Below, in pieces: positions 20,366 to 28,900 of a stretch of DNA of 33,102 nucleotides (within the stretch, counting starts at the first letter, position 1; every line of letters starts with the position of its first letter). This stretch comes from a virus. The notes beneath the pieces were generated by a model. The model ran no database searches. It saw only the letters and a program-made list of their open reading frames with translations, and was not told the origin of the DNA. Location: positions 1 to 33,102 of the IMG/VR virus record IMGVR_UViG_3300048800_000086, one strand, 5' to 3'. Made by a program: the position numbers and the translations under genes.

Positions 20366-21106
20366 GTGACCCGAGGCGGTCCCTTCTTTGATGACGGGCA
20401 GGTCACGCTCTACTGCGGCGACTGTCGCCCGATGCTGGGCGACTTCCTGCCCGATGCGGTCGTGACCGACCCTCCCTACGGCGACACGTCGCTTGATTGG
20501 GATCGGCGGGTCGCAGGTGGCTGGCTGGACGCGCTGCTAGGGCCGCAGCTCTGGTGCTTCGGCTCGATGCGGTTCTGGCTCGAGCAGGCATCCCTGATGG
20601 CCGCGACGGACTGGACCTACGCACAAGAGGTTGTGTGGGAGAAGCACAACGGGTCGGGCTTCCACGCCGACAGGTTCAGGCGCGTTCACGAGCTTGCCGT
20701 CCATTGGTATCGGGGCGCGTGGGGTGACCTCTACCACGTCCCGCCGGTCACGAACGACGCAACAGCCCGGACACTGCGGCGCAAGACGAGACCGACTCAC
20801 ACGGGCCATATTGAGAACGCCGCCTATGCGAGCGAAGACGGCGGCCCGAAGCTCATGCGATCAGTCCAGTACGTCCGCGGTGAGCATGGTCGCGCTGTCC
20901 ATCCGACGCAGAAGCCGCTCGGCATCCTGCGTCCGCTGATCGAATACTCGTGCCCTGTCGACGGGCTCGTGTTCGACCCCTTCGCTGGGTCCGGTTCGAC
21001 CCTCGTCGCCGCCCGTGATCTCGGCAGACGGGCCATCGGCATCGAGATCAGCGAGGCGTATTGCGAGGCGGCGGTTGCTCGGCTGGCGCAGGGAGCACTC
21101 GCATGA
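20366..21106 (+). CDS. Beta-type DNA amino-methyltransferase (N6A or N4C)
   Basis: 246 residues from the GTG next to the previous stop. Motif IV AVVTDPPYGDTSLDW comes early (~32) and motif I LVFDPFAGSGSTLVAARDLG late (~205), the beta-class order. VHPTQKPLGILRPLI precedes motif I as usual. Catalysis: methyl from SAM to an exocyclic amino group; DPPY is compatible with either N6-adenine or N4-cytosine. The target recognition part lies between. No restriction partner adjoins it, so self-protection against host restriction is likely. Confidence 0.88.
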   Translation: MTRGGPFFDDGQVTLYCGDCRPMLGDFLPDAVVTDPPYGDTSLDWDRRVAGGWLDALLGPQLWCFGSMRFWLEQASLMAATDWTYAQEVVWEKHNGSGFHADRFRRVHELAVHWYRGAWGDLYHVPPVTNDATARTLRRKTRPTHTGHIENAAYASEDGGPKLMRSVQYVRGEHGRAVHPTQKPLGILRPLIEYSCPVDGLVFDPFAGSGSTLVAARDLGRRAIGIEISEAYCEAAVARLAQGALA

Positions 21107-21378
21107 CTCCGGGCCAGCTAAGTAGATACCCCATAGTTGGCGACGTGTGCCTTGAGGGCTTCACGCCCACCACCTACGACTTCGTATCGACGATTGTCGA
21201 GGACCGCTACGGCCATCCGAAGATGTCGCACGCCCGTCCGACCGTGATCCCGTTCGAGTCTGCGGCGACGCTGTATTTCATGTTGCGCGCCACGCCTGAT
21301 GGCGAGTTCCCTAGCGGCAAGTGGGGGACGATTCAGCACCTTGAGAACTTGATCCAGGCGCAGTGTGCCGCGACGTGA
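21103..21378 (+). CDS. Hypothetical protein
   Basis: 91 residues from an ATG overlapping the methyltransferase stop. It starts MTPGQLSRYPIVGDVCLEGF, later IVEDRYGHPKMSHARPTVIP and WGTIQHLENLIQAQCA. Its first ~30 bases recur at 22850, where they open a much shorter ORF (MTPGHLSGYPI). No family recognised; it ends by GTGA overlap with the next gene. Confidence 0.65.
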   Translation: MTPGQLSRYPIVGDVCLEGFTPTTYDFVSTIVEDRYGHPKMSHARPTVIPFESAATLYFMLRATPDGEFPSGKWGTIQHLENLIQAQCAAT

Positions 21379-21944
21379 GACACGACTACACCAAGGTCGT
21401 AGCACCCGAGATGCCCGAGGTGGGCCTGCGCGACTTCCGCCACAACGGCTGGATCTACCAGCTCGAGCCGCTCGACACGGGCATGAGCATTCCCGAGCTG
21501 CGGTGGACGCGCTCACGTGACGGCTTGACGGAGATCCTAGTCTTGCGCGCATTGCACGGGGCCGTCGAAGAGTACGAGCCGGCACGGTCGTGGACGGCTG
21601 AAGCGCTCGCCCTCTACGACGACGACCGGGACATCTCGACAGCTCGGCTGAAGGGCGAGCAGCAGCGCATGGACGGCAGCCCCCTAGTGCTGAATAAGGG
21701 ACTGCGCATGGCCGTGGTTGCTGCCCTGGTGGAAGGCAGAACCCTCAGCGACATTGCGATCAAATGCGGACGCTACCGAAAGAGCAGAAGCCGCCGGGAC
21801 GCTGAAACGAGCTGGGTGCTACGACGAACCGGCCTATTCGCCTTAGGAAAAGGCGACCCTACACCTTGGGTCCATTCCGACGTGTTGGCCCGGATAGCCC
21901 GCGATGGTCTCGACATGGCGCCGCGCGAGGTCGAAGTCCCGTGA
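21375..21944 (+). CDS. Hypothetical protein, possible DNA-binding C-terminus
   Basis: The GTG at 21375 overlaps the previous stop (GTG 21363 is the alternative). 189 residues: an N-terminal part with RDFRHNGWIYQLEPLDTGMS, then NKGLRMAVVAALVEGRTLSD and IAIKCGRYRKSRSRRDAETS, a helix-turn-helix-like stretch with a basic patch, and PWVHSDVLARIARDGLDM. May be a regulator; no firm homology. Confidence 0.65.
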   Translation: MRHDYTKVVAPEMPEVGLRDFRHNGWIYQLEPLDTGMSIPELRWTRSRDGLTEILVLRALHGAVEEYEPARSWTAEALALYDDDRDISTARLKGEQQRMDGSPLVLNKGLRMAVVAALVEGRTLSDIAIKCGRYRKSRSRRDAETSWVLRRTGLFALGKGDPTPWVHSDVLARIARDGLDMAPREVEVP

Positions 21945-21984
21945 CGCGGCGTCTCAACCGAACACCGTAGTATCATGTCCAGTC

Positions 21985-22179
21985 GTGGCAACTAAACTCC
22001 CCGAGGTGGTTGGAAGGCAGGAGGCCGCGAAGATCCTCGGGGTTCTCCAGAACAACCTTCCGCGTGATGTGCCGGAGATGCCGCTACCTGCACAGAGGCT
22101 ATCCACGGGGCCTGTCTGGGCGAAGGCCGATGTGGAGAAGCTGGCTCGAGAACGGGCGAAGGCCAAGGCGAAGCGGTGA
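21985..22179 (+). CDS. MerR/AlpA-like helix-turn-helix protein
   Basis: 64 residues from the GTG at 21985. LPEVVGRQEAAKILGVLQNN is the winged-helix recognition unit of the excisionase/MerR type (vgr.eAA.iLGV...n), followed by GPVWAKADVEKLARERAKAK. It is a small DNA-binding factor, possibly an early regulator or packaging accessory. TATCAT eight bases before the start may be its -10. GTGA overlap with the next gene. Confidence 0.72.
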   Translation: MATKLPEVVGRQEAAKILGVLQNNLPRDVPEMPLPAQRLSTGPVWAKADVEKLARERAKAKAKR

Positions 22180-22511
22180 GCGGCTCGGCCGACCTGTTCG
22201 TGTACGACCCCGAGATGGAGACTGGCTCTCGCCTCGAGTCCGTGCTGATCCAGATCGGCAAGGAGCGCAGACGCCAGAACCGACTCAAGCACGAAGGCCG
22301 CTTCCTCTATACCTGCGCGGACGACGGGCTGACCCCGGCCGAGAAGCTGGCGTGCTTGACTGAGGAGCTTGGAGAGGTCGCCAAAGAGGTCCTGACACGT
22401 GAGGGGCATGCCTTAGCGAATGACACGCAGGGCTCACTCGAGGGACTACGCAAGGAGCTAACTCAGGTAGCTGCGATTGCGGCTGCGTGGCTCGAAACGC
22501 TGGGGGAGTAG
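22176..22511 (+). CDS. MazG-like nucleotide pyrophosphohydrolase
   Basis: 111 residues. The MazG-type metal-binding helices are visible: LTPAEKLACLTEELGEVAKE (E-E-x2-E) and LRKELTQVAAIAAAWLETLG. Members hydrolyse (d)NTPs to NMP and pyrophosphate; phage versions can change nucleotide or alarmone pools. The N-terminal part MSGSADLFVYDPEMETGSRL is less conserved. Its TAG stop forms the first half of the -10 of the next gene. Confidence 0.75.
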   Translation: MSGSADLFVYDPEMETGSRLESVLIQIGKERRRQNRLKHEGRFLYTCADDGLTPAEKLACLTEELGEVAKEVLTREGHALANDTQGSLEGLRKELTQVAAIAAAWLETLGE

Positions 22512-22520
22512 AATCCAAGC
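22509..22520 (+). promoter_or_regulatory. Leaderless-type promoter (-10 TAGAAT)
   Basis: TAGAAT at 22509-22514 is followed by six bases and ATG at 22521. The hexamer is the same as at 3104 and begins with the MazG-like stop codon. No ribosome site is present. Confidence 0.55.
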
Positions 22521-22853
22521 ATGAGCCTCACAACGGACCCCAACGACCCGCGTCTTGGCCGGCAGGGTGAGCGCGGCCTCAATGATGCCTACCTTGTCCT
22601 TAGCGAGGAGGAGCGCGGAAAGGGCTTCGCTCGTCCACTGCGCAGGGCGTATGTTCATGTCGGTGTCGGCGGCACCGAGCAGAGCCGCACGGGTGGTGGC
22701 TGTGGCGCAGAAACGAGGATGGCGCTTGCGCTCTGCGAGACGTACGCCCGCGACCCCGGCTTCTACGGCGCGACCTACTGCATTGGCTGCCGGACGCACC
22801 TGCCGGTCGGTGAGTTCGTCTGGGATGAGGACGGGCAGGTGGTCGGATCATGA
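22521..22853 (+). CDS. Conserved small phage protein with Cys-rich C-terminus
   Basis: 110 residues. The N-terminus is helical (DPRLGRQGERGLNDAYLVLS). The C-terminus CETYARDPGFYGATYCIGCR then THLPVGEFVWDEDG is a pattern I recognise from many phage genomes, with the CxxC suggesting a zinc site; function is unknown. It starts without a ribosome site at the leaderless promoter. ATGA overlap with the next ORF. Confidence 0.75.
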   Translation: MSLTTDPNDPRLGRQGERGLNDAYLVLSEEERGKGFARPLRRAYVHVGVGGTEQSRTGGGCGAETRMALALCETYARDPGFYGATYCIGCRTHLPVGEFVWDEDGQVVGS

Positions 22854-22909
22854 CTCCGGGTCATCTAAGTGGATACCCCATCAAGCAAGACTGGGCACCC
22901 TACCGATGA
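22850..22909 (+). CDS. Short ORF copied from the 21103 gene start
   Basis: 19 residues, MTPGHLSGYPIKQDWAPYR, opening by ATGA overlap and closing by ATGA overlap into 22906. About 30 bases match the start of the gene at 21103 except for a few changes. It may be a real micropeptide, a translational coupler, or the remnant of a duplicated gene. Confidence 0.35.
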   Translation: MTPGHLSGYPIKQDWAPYR

Positions 22910-23043
22910 GCAAGCGAGCGCTCCTACACAAACTCCACTGCCCCTACTGCCGGTACCACTGGCTACACACCGGGGCCGAGTGGAATGCGCTCAGCCAAGA
23001 TCAGCGCACCGCGATCGTCGCCAAACGGACCTGCAAGAACTAG
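22906..23043 (+). CDS. Small CxxC protein
   Basis: 45 residues: MSKRALLHKLHCPYCRYHWL, then TGAEWNALSQDQRTAIVAKR and TCKN. CPYC plus nearby His and the late Cys could hold a zinc ion. Overlaps the short ORF by ATGA and is followed after two bases by another MSKRA start. Unknown function. Confidence 0.55.
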   Translation: MSKRALLHKLHCPYCRYHWLHTGAEWNALSQDQRTAIVAKRTCKN

Positions 23044-23045
23044 CC

Positions 23046-23117
23046 ATGAGCAAGCGAGCATGCCACGGCACCACCAAGCGAACGCAGACTTGTAGTGTCT
23101 GTCTACGATCCGGATAA
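23046..23117 (+). CDS. Tiny Cys-rich protein
   Basis: 23 residues, MSKRACHGTTKRTQTCSVCL plus RSG. It shares the first 14 bases with the 22906 gene. C/H spacing (C6-H7 ... C16, C19) may form a zinc knuckle. Its end overlaps the TerS candidate start at 23095. Very short, so support is modest. Confidence 0.4.
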   Translation: MSKRACHGTTKRTQTCSVCLRSG

Positions 23118-23778
23118 GCACTGTGGAGGCCAGCGGGCTAACGAGCCGGAGGGCGTCCTCTGCACTCGACCGAAGGGCTGGGGCACACCACATCCCGGTG
23201 TGGGCCGGTGCAAGAGGCACGCGGGATCTACGGCCAACCACGTCAAAGCCGCGAGCCTGGAGATAGCGAGACGCGAGTGTGCAACGCTTGGCCTCGCGGT
23301 AGAGACAACGCCGGCTGACGCGCTGATCCAGGAGGTGTGGGAGGCGTGCGGCAACGTCGAGTTCTACCGCTCGCTAATCCAGGAGCTTCCGACGCACCCC
23401 GAGCCGGACGTGCACGTTGCCGGTGACGAGAGCGACGGCAGTGACCACTGGGAGCGCGGCGACACAGGTATCTACGGCCGCACCTACCACGTCTCGGGAC
23501 TGCCGACCGGCGAGGGCAAAGAGCACATCCTGCTCCGGCTGTACAACGATGAGCGGAAACGGAAGCTGGAGGCAGCGTCCGCCGCGCTCAGGGCTGGTGT
23601 CGATGAGCGCCGTGTGCGCCTGGCGGAAGCTGACGCTACGTGGATCACCGCCGCGTTCGTGCAGACGCTAGAGACGATGGGCCTGGCGGGTAGAGTGGAG
23701 GAGTTCCGTGCCCTCTTCAACGCTAATCTCGCCGCCAGCACGCAGCCCGCTCATCTCGGCGCTGCTGGCGCAGGGTGA
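23095..23778 (+). CDS. Terminase small subunit candidate with N-terminal zinc motif
   Basis: 227 residues from the GTG at 23095. The N-terminus GQRANEPEGVLCTRPKGWGT, PHPGVGRCKRHAGSTANHVK has the C...C...RPxGWGT.HPG.GxCxxH pattern found in phage proteins directly upstream of TerL. The C-terminal half is helical (RLYNDERKRKLEAASAALRA, VQTLETMGLAGRVEEFRALF). TerS binds pac/cos DNA and feeds it to TerL. Assignment rests on this pattern and on overlap with the TerL gene (71 bases). Confidence 0.62.
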   Translation: MSVYDPDKHCGGQRANEPEGVLCTRPKGWGTPHPGVGRCKRHAGSTANHVKAASLEIARRECATLGLAVETTPADALIQEVWEACGNVEFYRSLIQELPTHPEPDVHVAGDESDGSDHWERGDTGIYGRTYHVSGLPTGEGKEHILLRLYNDERKRKLEAASAALRAGVDERRVRLAEADATWITAAFVQTLETMGLAGRVEEFRALFNANLAASTQPAHLGAAGAG

Positions 23779-25519
23779 GGGCCCGAAGCACAGCGACGCG
23801 ACACCCGGTGAGCTAGCCGCACGCCTGGACCCGATGAGGGTCCAGACACCGGCGCTGGACATCATCGACGCGGAGCTTGTAGCGATCGGCGAAGCGCTGG
23901 CGTTGATGTACGAGCGGCGTGCCCGGTTTGCCGTGCTGGCGCGGCAGGGAGTGGATCTAAAGTCGGCGATCAAGCAAACCGAGGACGAGATCCCGGACCG
24001 TGGGAACCGTCGCCTGTTGGTGTCGATGCCGCCACAGGAGGGTAAGACGACCGCGATCAGTCGCTACGGGCTGCTGTGGCTGCTGATGAGGTTCCCAAAG
24101 CTGCGCATGGCGCTCGTGTCCTATGACGGCAAGATCGCTGGGGCCACGTCGTACATGGCGCGTGGTGACATTGCGATCCACGACGGCAGCGCCGGCAATG
24201 TCGACCTCGGGTTGCGGCTGGAGAAAGACTCGAAGGCGCTCGGGTTCTGGCGGCTGGCGGCACCACACGAGGGGTCGGTGTACTCGATCGGGATCGGCGG
24301 CGGTATCGCAGGCAGGCCGCTCGACCTACTGCTGATGGATGACGTGGTCAAGGACGACGAGGTGGCGTCCAGTGAGATCAGAAGCAGCCGTGCATGGTCG
24401 TGGTGGGAAGGCGTCGGCCGTACTCGTCTGGCTCCGTGGGCGCCGGTGATAGGTGTGGGTACACGCTGGCATGAGTTGGACTTGCAAGGTCGCCTGACGG
24501 CGAGGCAGGAGGAGGACGAATCAGCCGGCTTGGAGAACATCGAACGGTGGCGCTGTGTGAACATCCCAGCCCAGGCGGACCACGATCCAGCGAAGGGCGA
24601 GGTGGATGTGCTTGGCCGTGAGCCTGGCGAGTTCATGGTCTCGGCGCGTGGGCGTACCACCGAGGTGTGGGAGTCGATCAAGAACGGCACGTCGCCCCGC
24701 GTGTGGACGGCGCTGTATCAGGGCAAACCATCACCCGACGTGGGGAACGTGTGGCTGAAGACGTGGTGGCGACGCTACGACAAGCCGAAGTGGGCGCAGC
24801 AACCCGATGGCACGTTCCGCCTACCTGGCGTGGACAAGGGCCTACTGTCGCTGGACTGCGCCTTCAAGGATAAGAAGGACTCGGACTATGTCACGATCGG
24901 CGTGTGGGGCAAATGGGCGGCTGAGGTGTACCTGATCTACCAGGTGTGGGCCAGGCTGAACTTTACGGACACCTGCACGGCGCTGACACGGGTCGCCGGG
25001 CTGTTCCCGGACTGCTACACGAAGCTGGTGGAGGACAAGGCGAACGGCACGGCGGTGCTTGACAGCCTGAAAAAGACGGTACCTGGCATGGTGCCGATTG
25101 TGCCGGTACAGCACAAGCAGGCGAGGGCGGAAGCCGTCTCGCCGTTCATTCGCGCCGGTAACGTGCATCTACCAACCGCGCAGCTCGCAGCGATGAGCCA
25201 GGAGATCAGCTTCGATGTCGAGGCGTTCATTCAGGAGTCGACGTCGTTCCCGAACGCTGCGCACGACGACCAGGTGGACCAGTGCTCGCAGGCGTTGGCG
25301 GAGTTCTACTTAAGCGGCGGCCAGGGCGAGGCGTTCCTTGCCGCGTGGAACAAGGAGGTGGCCGATCGTCCCGAGCACCCGGAGCCCGAGAGCCTACGCG
25401 GCCTACCGAAACTCTCATCCGATACGGCCGGGTTCCCTTGCAAATGCTCGAAGCCGAGGTGGCAGCGGTGGCCTGACGGGTTGAAGTGCGTGCATTGCGG
25501 TGGGGAGCAGGCGGGCTAG
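23708..25519 (+). CDS. terL: Terminase large subunit with C-terminal zinc ribbon
   Basis: 603 residues; GTG at 23708 with GAGGAG four bases upstream. ATPase domain: Walker A-like MPPQEGKT (107-114), adenine/coupling region, Walker B LDLLLMDD (205-212). Nuclease domain: SLDCAFKD (D383), LVEDKANG (440-447) and HDDQVDQ (519-525), the three acidic sites. It packages DNA into proheads and cuts it. Residues ~576-600 add an unusual zinc ribbon, FPCKCSKP...LKCVHCGGE (C578, C580, C594, C597). Confidence 0.92.
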   Translation: MPSSTLISPPARSPLISALLAQGEGPKHSDATPGELAARLDPMRVQTPALDIIDAELVAIGEALALMYERRARFAVLARQGVDLKSAIKQTEDEIPDRGNRRLLVSMPPQEGKTTAISRYGLLWLLMRFPKLRMALVSYDGKIAGATSYMARGDIAIHDGSAGNVDLGLRLEKDSKALGFWRLAAPHEGSVYSIGIGGGIAGRPLDLLLMDDVVKDDEVASSEIRSSRAWSWWEGVGRTRLAPWAPVIGVGTRWHELDLQGRLTARQEEDESAGLENIERWRCVNIPAQADHDPAKGEVDVLGREPGEFMVSARGRTTEVWESIKNGTSPRVWTALYQGKPSPDVGNVWLKTWWRRYDKPKWAQQPDGTFRLPGVDKGLLSLDCAFKDKKDSDYVTIGVWGKWAAEVYLIYQVWARLNFTDTCTALTRVAGLFPDCYTKLVEDKANGTAVLDSLKKTVPGMVPIVPVQHKQARAEAVSPFIRAGNVHLPTAQLAAMSQEISFDVEAFIQESTSFPNAAHDDQVDQCSQALAEFYLSGGQGEAFLAAWNKEVADRPEHPEPESLRGLPKLSSDTAGFPCKCSKPRWQRWPDGLKCVHCGGEQAG

Positions 25520-25524
25520 CGGTG

Positions 25525-25571
25525 TGATTCAATGGTGATTCAAGGACGACTCTGATTCAGGAGATGATTCA
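25525..25571 (+). promoter_or_regulatory. Four TGATTCA direct repeats upstream of the HTH gene
   Basis: TGATTCA occurs at 25525, 25536, 25553 and 25565, with spacings of 11, 17 and 12 bases, from just after the TerL stop to the ATG itself. Each is a near-palindrome (TGAxTCA). They could be operator sites for the HTH protein encoded next. CAGGAG at 25558-25563 is the ribosome site. Confidence 0.5.
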
Positions 25572-25954
25572 TGGACGTGAAGGCGGAACGCGAGCGGCTT
25601 GGTGTCTCGCAGCGGGACTTGTCGAGCAAGACGGGTATCAGTCAGGCGACACTCAGCCGGATCGAGAGCGGCGAGCGCACGCTGATGGTGGGTGAGGGTA
25701 ACCTGATCGAGATGGCGCTGTCACTCGCACCACGGCTTTCCCCCACGCCAGATGTGCCGGTGCTGGCGACACCGGCGCAGATCCAGTCACGACGCCGCGC
25801 ATTCATCTGCGCTCACGCGACCAAAGGTCAGCGTGATTGCAACCGACGCGTCTTCCTTACACCCGATGAACCGGATCGTGTCCCGGACTGTCCCGAACAC
25901 GGCGTGATGGTGTTGCAGCCGAACCGGCACTATCGGGGTTCGCAGCCCGCGTAG
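25571..25954 (+). CDS. XRE-type HTH protein with Cys/His C-terminus
   Basis: 127 residues. The N-terminus is a Cro/CI-type helix-turn-helix: AERERLGVSQRDLSSKTGIS then QATLSRIESGERTLMVG. The C-terminus (FICAHATKGQRDCNRRVFLT and PDCPEHGVMVLQPNRHYRG) has three Cys and several His, possibly a zinc module. A transcription regulator between TerL and portal is unusual; it may control the late operon or recognise packaging DNA. Four repeats in its leader suggest autoregulation. Confidence 0.78.
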   Translation: MDVKAERERLGVSQRDLSSKTGISQATLSRIESGERTLMVGEGNLIEMALSLAPRLSPTPDVPVLATPAQIQSRRRAFICAHATKGQRDCNRRVFLTPDEPDRVPDCPEHGVMVLQPNRHYRGSQPA

Positions 25955-25980
25955 GTTTGCGTAGCGTTTACACTACGGCT
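25952..25980 (+). promoter_or_regulatory. Phased-repeat leaderless promoter before the portal gene
   Basis: TAGGTTT at 25952 and TAGCGTTT at 25962 are exactly 10 bases apart, then TACACT at 25969-25974, six bases, and GTG at 25981. The same layout of 10-bp-phased TAGsTTT elements occurs before the gene at 29559. Confidence 0.55.
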
Positions 25981-25995
25981 GTGAGCCGTCGATGA
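25981..25995 (+). CDS. Four-codon leader ORF overlapping the portal start
   Basis: GTG AGC CGT CGA TGA (V-S-R-R-stop) begins exactly where the leaderless promoter predicts and overlaps the portal ATG (25992) by ATGA. A leaderless ribosome would end here and restart on the portal codon. Inference from spacing; it could be chance. Confidence 0.4.
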   Translation: MSRR

Positions 25996-28900
25996 ACGTC
26001 CCGATCCTCTCAGCCCGTCGTGCGCAGTACCGCAAGCAAGTCGAGGACGACGCGATGCAGAAGGCCGTCGGCGCGGTCAAAGAGGCGATGGAGTGGTCGG
26101 GTGTTGCCGAGAAGGGATTCTTAAACGGAAACGCCGCGTTGATGGGGAACACCGGCATGGGTGGCTCGGCGACGATGCTCTCAGCCCAGGCAGGCCGCGG
26201 TGCGAGCGGCGGCAGTCTGAGTCGTGCGCTGGAGGCCAGAGTCACACAGAACCTAGCGTCTGGATTTGCACGTGCACCCGAAGAGCTCGAGCTCGCACTT
26301 GCCGAGCAAGGCATGTCGTGGAATCCACCGTTCCCACCTGGCCGACCGCTGGACCCGAACTGGGGGTATCGCCGTCCGCCACGCACTTGGGACTACTCGG
26401 TTGGCGAGAACGTCCAGATATCGCCGCGGTGGAACCGGATCAGCTTCAACACGATCCAGTCGATCTGGGAATCCTACGACGTAGCGATGATCTGCACGCA
26501 GCACCTGATCAACGACGTGCGTTCGCTGACGTACAACTGGGAGCCGATCCCTGGCATCAAGGCCGACGTGTCCAAAGACATCGAGGCGGCTATCAGGTTC
26601 TTCGACATGCCGGACAAGCGACTGCCGTTCCGTGCGTGGCTCGCGAAGTGGCTGCAGGACGTCATCAAATTCGATGCGGGTGCGCTGTACATCCGCCGCA
26701 ACAACGCGGACGAACCGATCGCGTTGGAGGTGATCAGCGGGAAAACCATCTTGCCGCTTGTGGATTACTACGGACGCCGTCCCGAAGATGAGCACGACGA
26801 AACCGAGGACCCGGAGGGCATGTTTGGCGGTGAGATCGTGCCGGCGTACACGCAGATCATCGAGGGCATGCCGTGGGACATGCTCGCGGCGGACGATCTG
26901 CTCTACATCCCGTGGAACCCGGAGCCCGACAGTCAGTATGGGCGTGCACCGCTTGAGCGGGTGCTGCTCAGTGCGAACACGGACATCCGTTTTCAGTGGC
27001 ATTTCCTGAACTTCTTCACGGAGGGCACCGTGCCCGCCGGCTTCATGGAGGCGCCACCGGACATGTCCGACCCAGCGCAGGTCGCCCACTGGCAGGAGGT
27101 CTGGGACGCGGTCATGCAAGGGGATCAGACGAAGCAGACGCAGATCCGCTGGGTGCCGAACGGGTCGAAGTTCACGGGCACGAAGGACGACGCGAACAAG
27201 TTCGACAAGGACTTCCCGCTTTATCTCATGAGGCGTACGTGTGCGGCGCACGGGACCACGCCTAGCGACCTCGGATTCACCGAAGAAGTAAACAAAGCGA
27301 CCGGGGATACGCAGGTGGACGTGCAGTTCCGTGTCGGCACCACGCCGCTGCTCAGGCATGTGGAGGACGTCATCAACCTGTTCGTCCGGGAGCACTTGAA
27401 GCTCAAATGCCGGCTGAACATCGACGACGGCAAGGAGACGGAGGACCGGGTTGCTACCGCTATGGCGGCCAAGGTTGATATCGAAGTTGGCGCGTTGGGT
27501 GTGGATGAGCGTAGGATGCAGCTGGGTTTGCATGTGGATAAGAGCCGGCCGATGCCACGGTATGTGTTGACCAGGGTGGGTCCGATCCCGCTGTTGAGCC
27601 TGGAGAGCATGGCGGGGAAGATCGACCCGGAGACGTATGGTCCTGCGGATGATCAGCCGCCGGTGAACACGCCGTTCAGTGAGGCGCCTGGTCCGGTACC
27701 ACCGAAGGGCAGCCCGGAGGAGAAGCTGGCGGCGGAACATACGGCGCAGCAGGCTAGGGATCTGATCGAGGCGACGACTGGTGAGATGCCACCTGCGCCA
27801 CCACCGGCGCCGGGTGAGCCGCCGGCACCGACGACGACGAAAGCTGTTGTGCCCGCAACGAAGACTGAACCGCCGGGCGAAGACGTGAGCGCCGAAGACG
27901 AAAGCGAAGAAGGGGAAGCTGGGAAGGCCGCGTCGAACATGGGTGGCCCGGGCGTCACGGGTGTCACGGGCGGCTATGCGGGTGACGGCGCGCCGACGAC
28001 GATCGTGGGTGGCACGGATGGGATCACCGTGCAGACCGGTGTCCAGGGTGAGGATCTCTTGGATGATGAGGAAGACGACGAGGACGACGAGGCGACGAAG
28101 GCCCTCGTGGCGTTCACGTTGCGGCGCTGGCGGGACTCAAGCCGCAACCGGCTGAAGAAGGGCAGGGCGCCACGCAGGTTTGTCGATCCGAACCTACCGG
28201 CGGCTGTGCATGACGAGGTGTGGGCGAAGCTCCAGGCGGCGAAGACGCGAGAGGCGGTTGACGAGGCCTTCGCGGATGTGGTGCGCCCAAAAGCCTTAGC
28301 CGGGATTAGCCCGGAGACTAAACCTGCCGTGAAGGCCAAGCGGCCACCGTTCCACCACAACGCGGACGCGATCGTCGAGCACTACGCGCCGTTGATCGCG
28401 AAAGCACTCGGCGAGATGTTCTCGAGCTCGGACCTTGACGCCGCGGTTGCTGCAGGTGTGGCCGCAAAGAAGAAGCCCGTCGAGAAGAGTGCTGGCCCGC
28501 CGCCTCATTTGCGGGCCAGCGAAAACAGTCTGGCACGCTGCGCGAACTGCTGCTTGGCGAACAACCCCAAATGCGTCAAGTACGGCGACTGGGATGTCAA
28601 GCCGGATTGGACTTGCGATGGCTGGGAGATCGCGATCCCCGAGGTGGCGAAGGCCGAAGCCGTTGACGCTGTGAAAGCCGCTGTGGTCGGTGTGCTCTCG
28701 AAAGCGAAGGCGAATGTTGGCAAGCTCAAGGATGTGCTGACATCGCTGTACGGCGACTCGTTCTTGACTGGCGCTCACGACGCGGCGCAAGCGGCTGGTG
28801 GGTCTGTGGTGGCGAGCTTGAAGGATGTGAGCGAGTCTGTGCCGAAGGGCTACTGGGACGCTTGGACGCCTGGCTTCGGTGCCGCTGCCGAAGCCGCTGC

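Noticed and set aside
26253-27740. Long minus-strand ORF (495 aa) opposite the portal gene
   Set aside because: Arg-rich, low-complexity antisense reading of a GC-rich gene; the plus strand encodes clear portal motifs.
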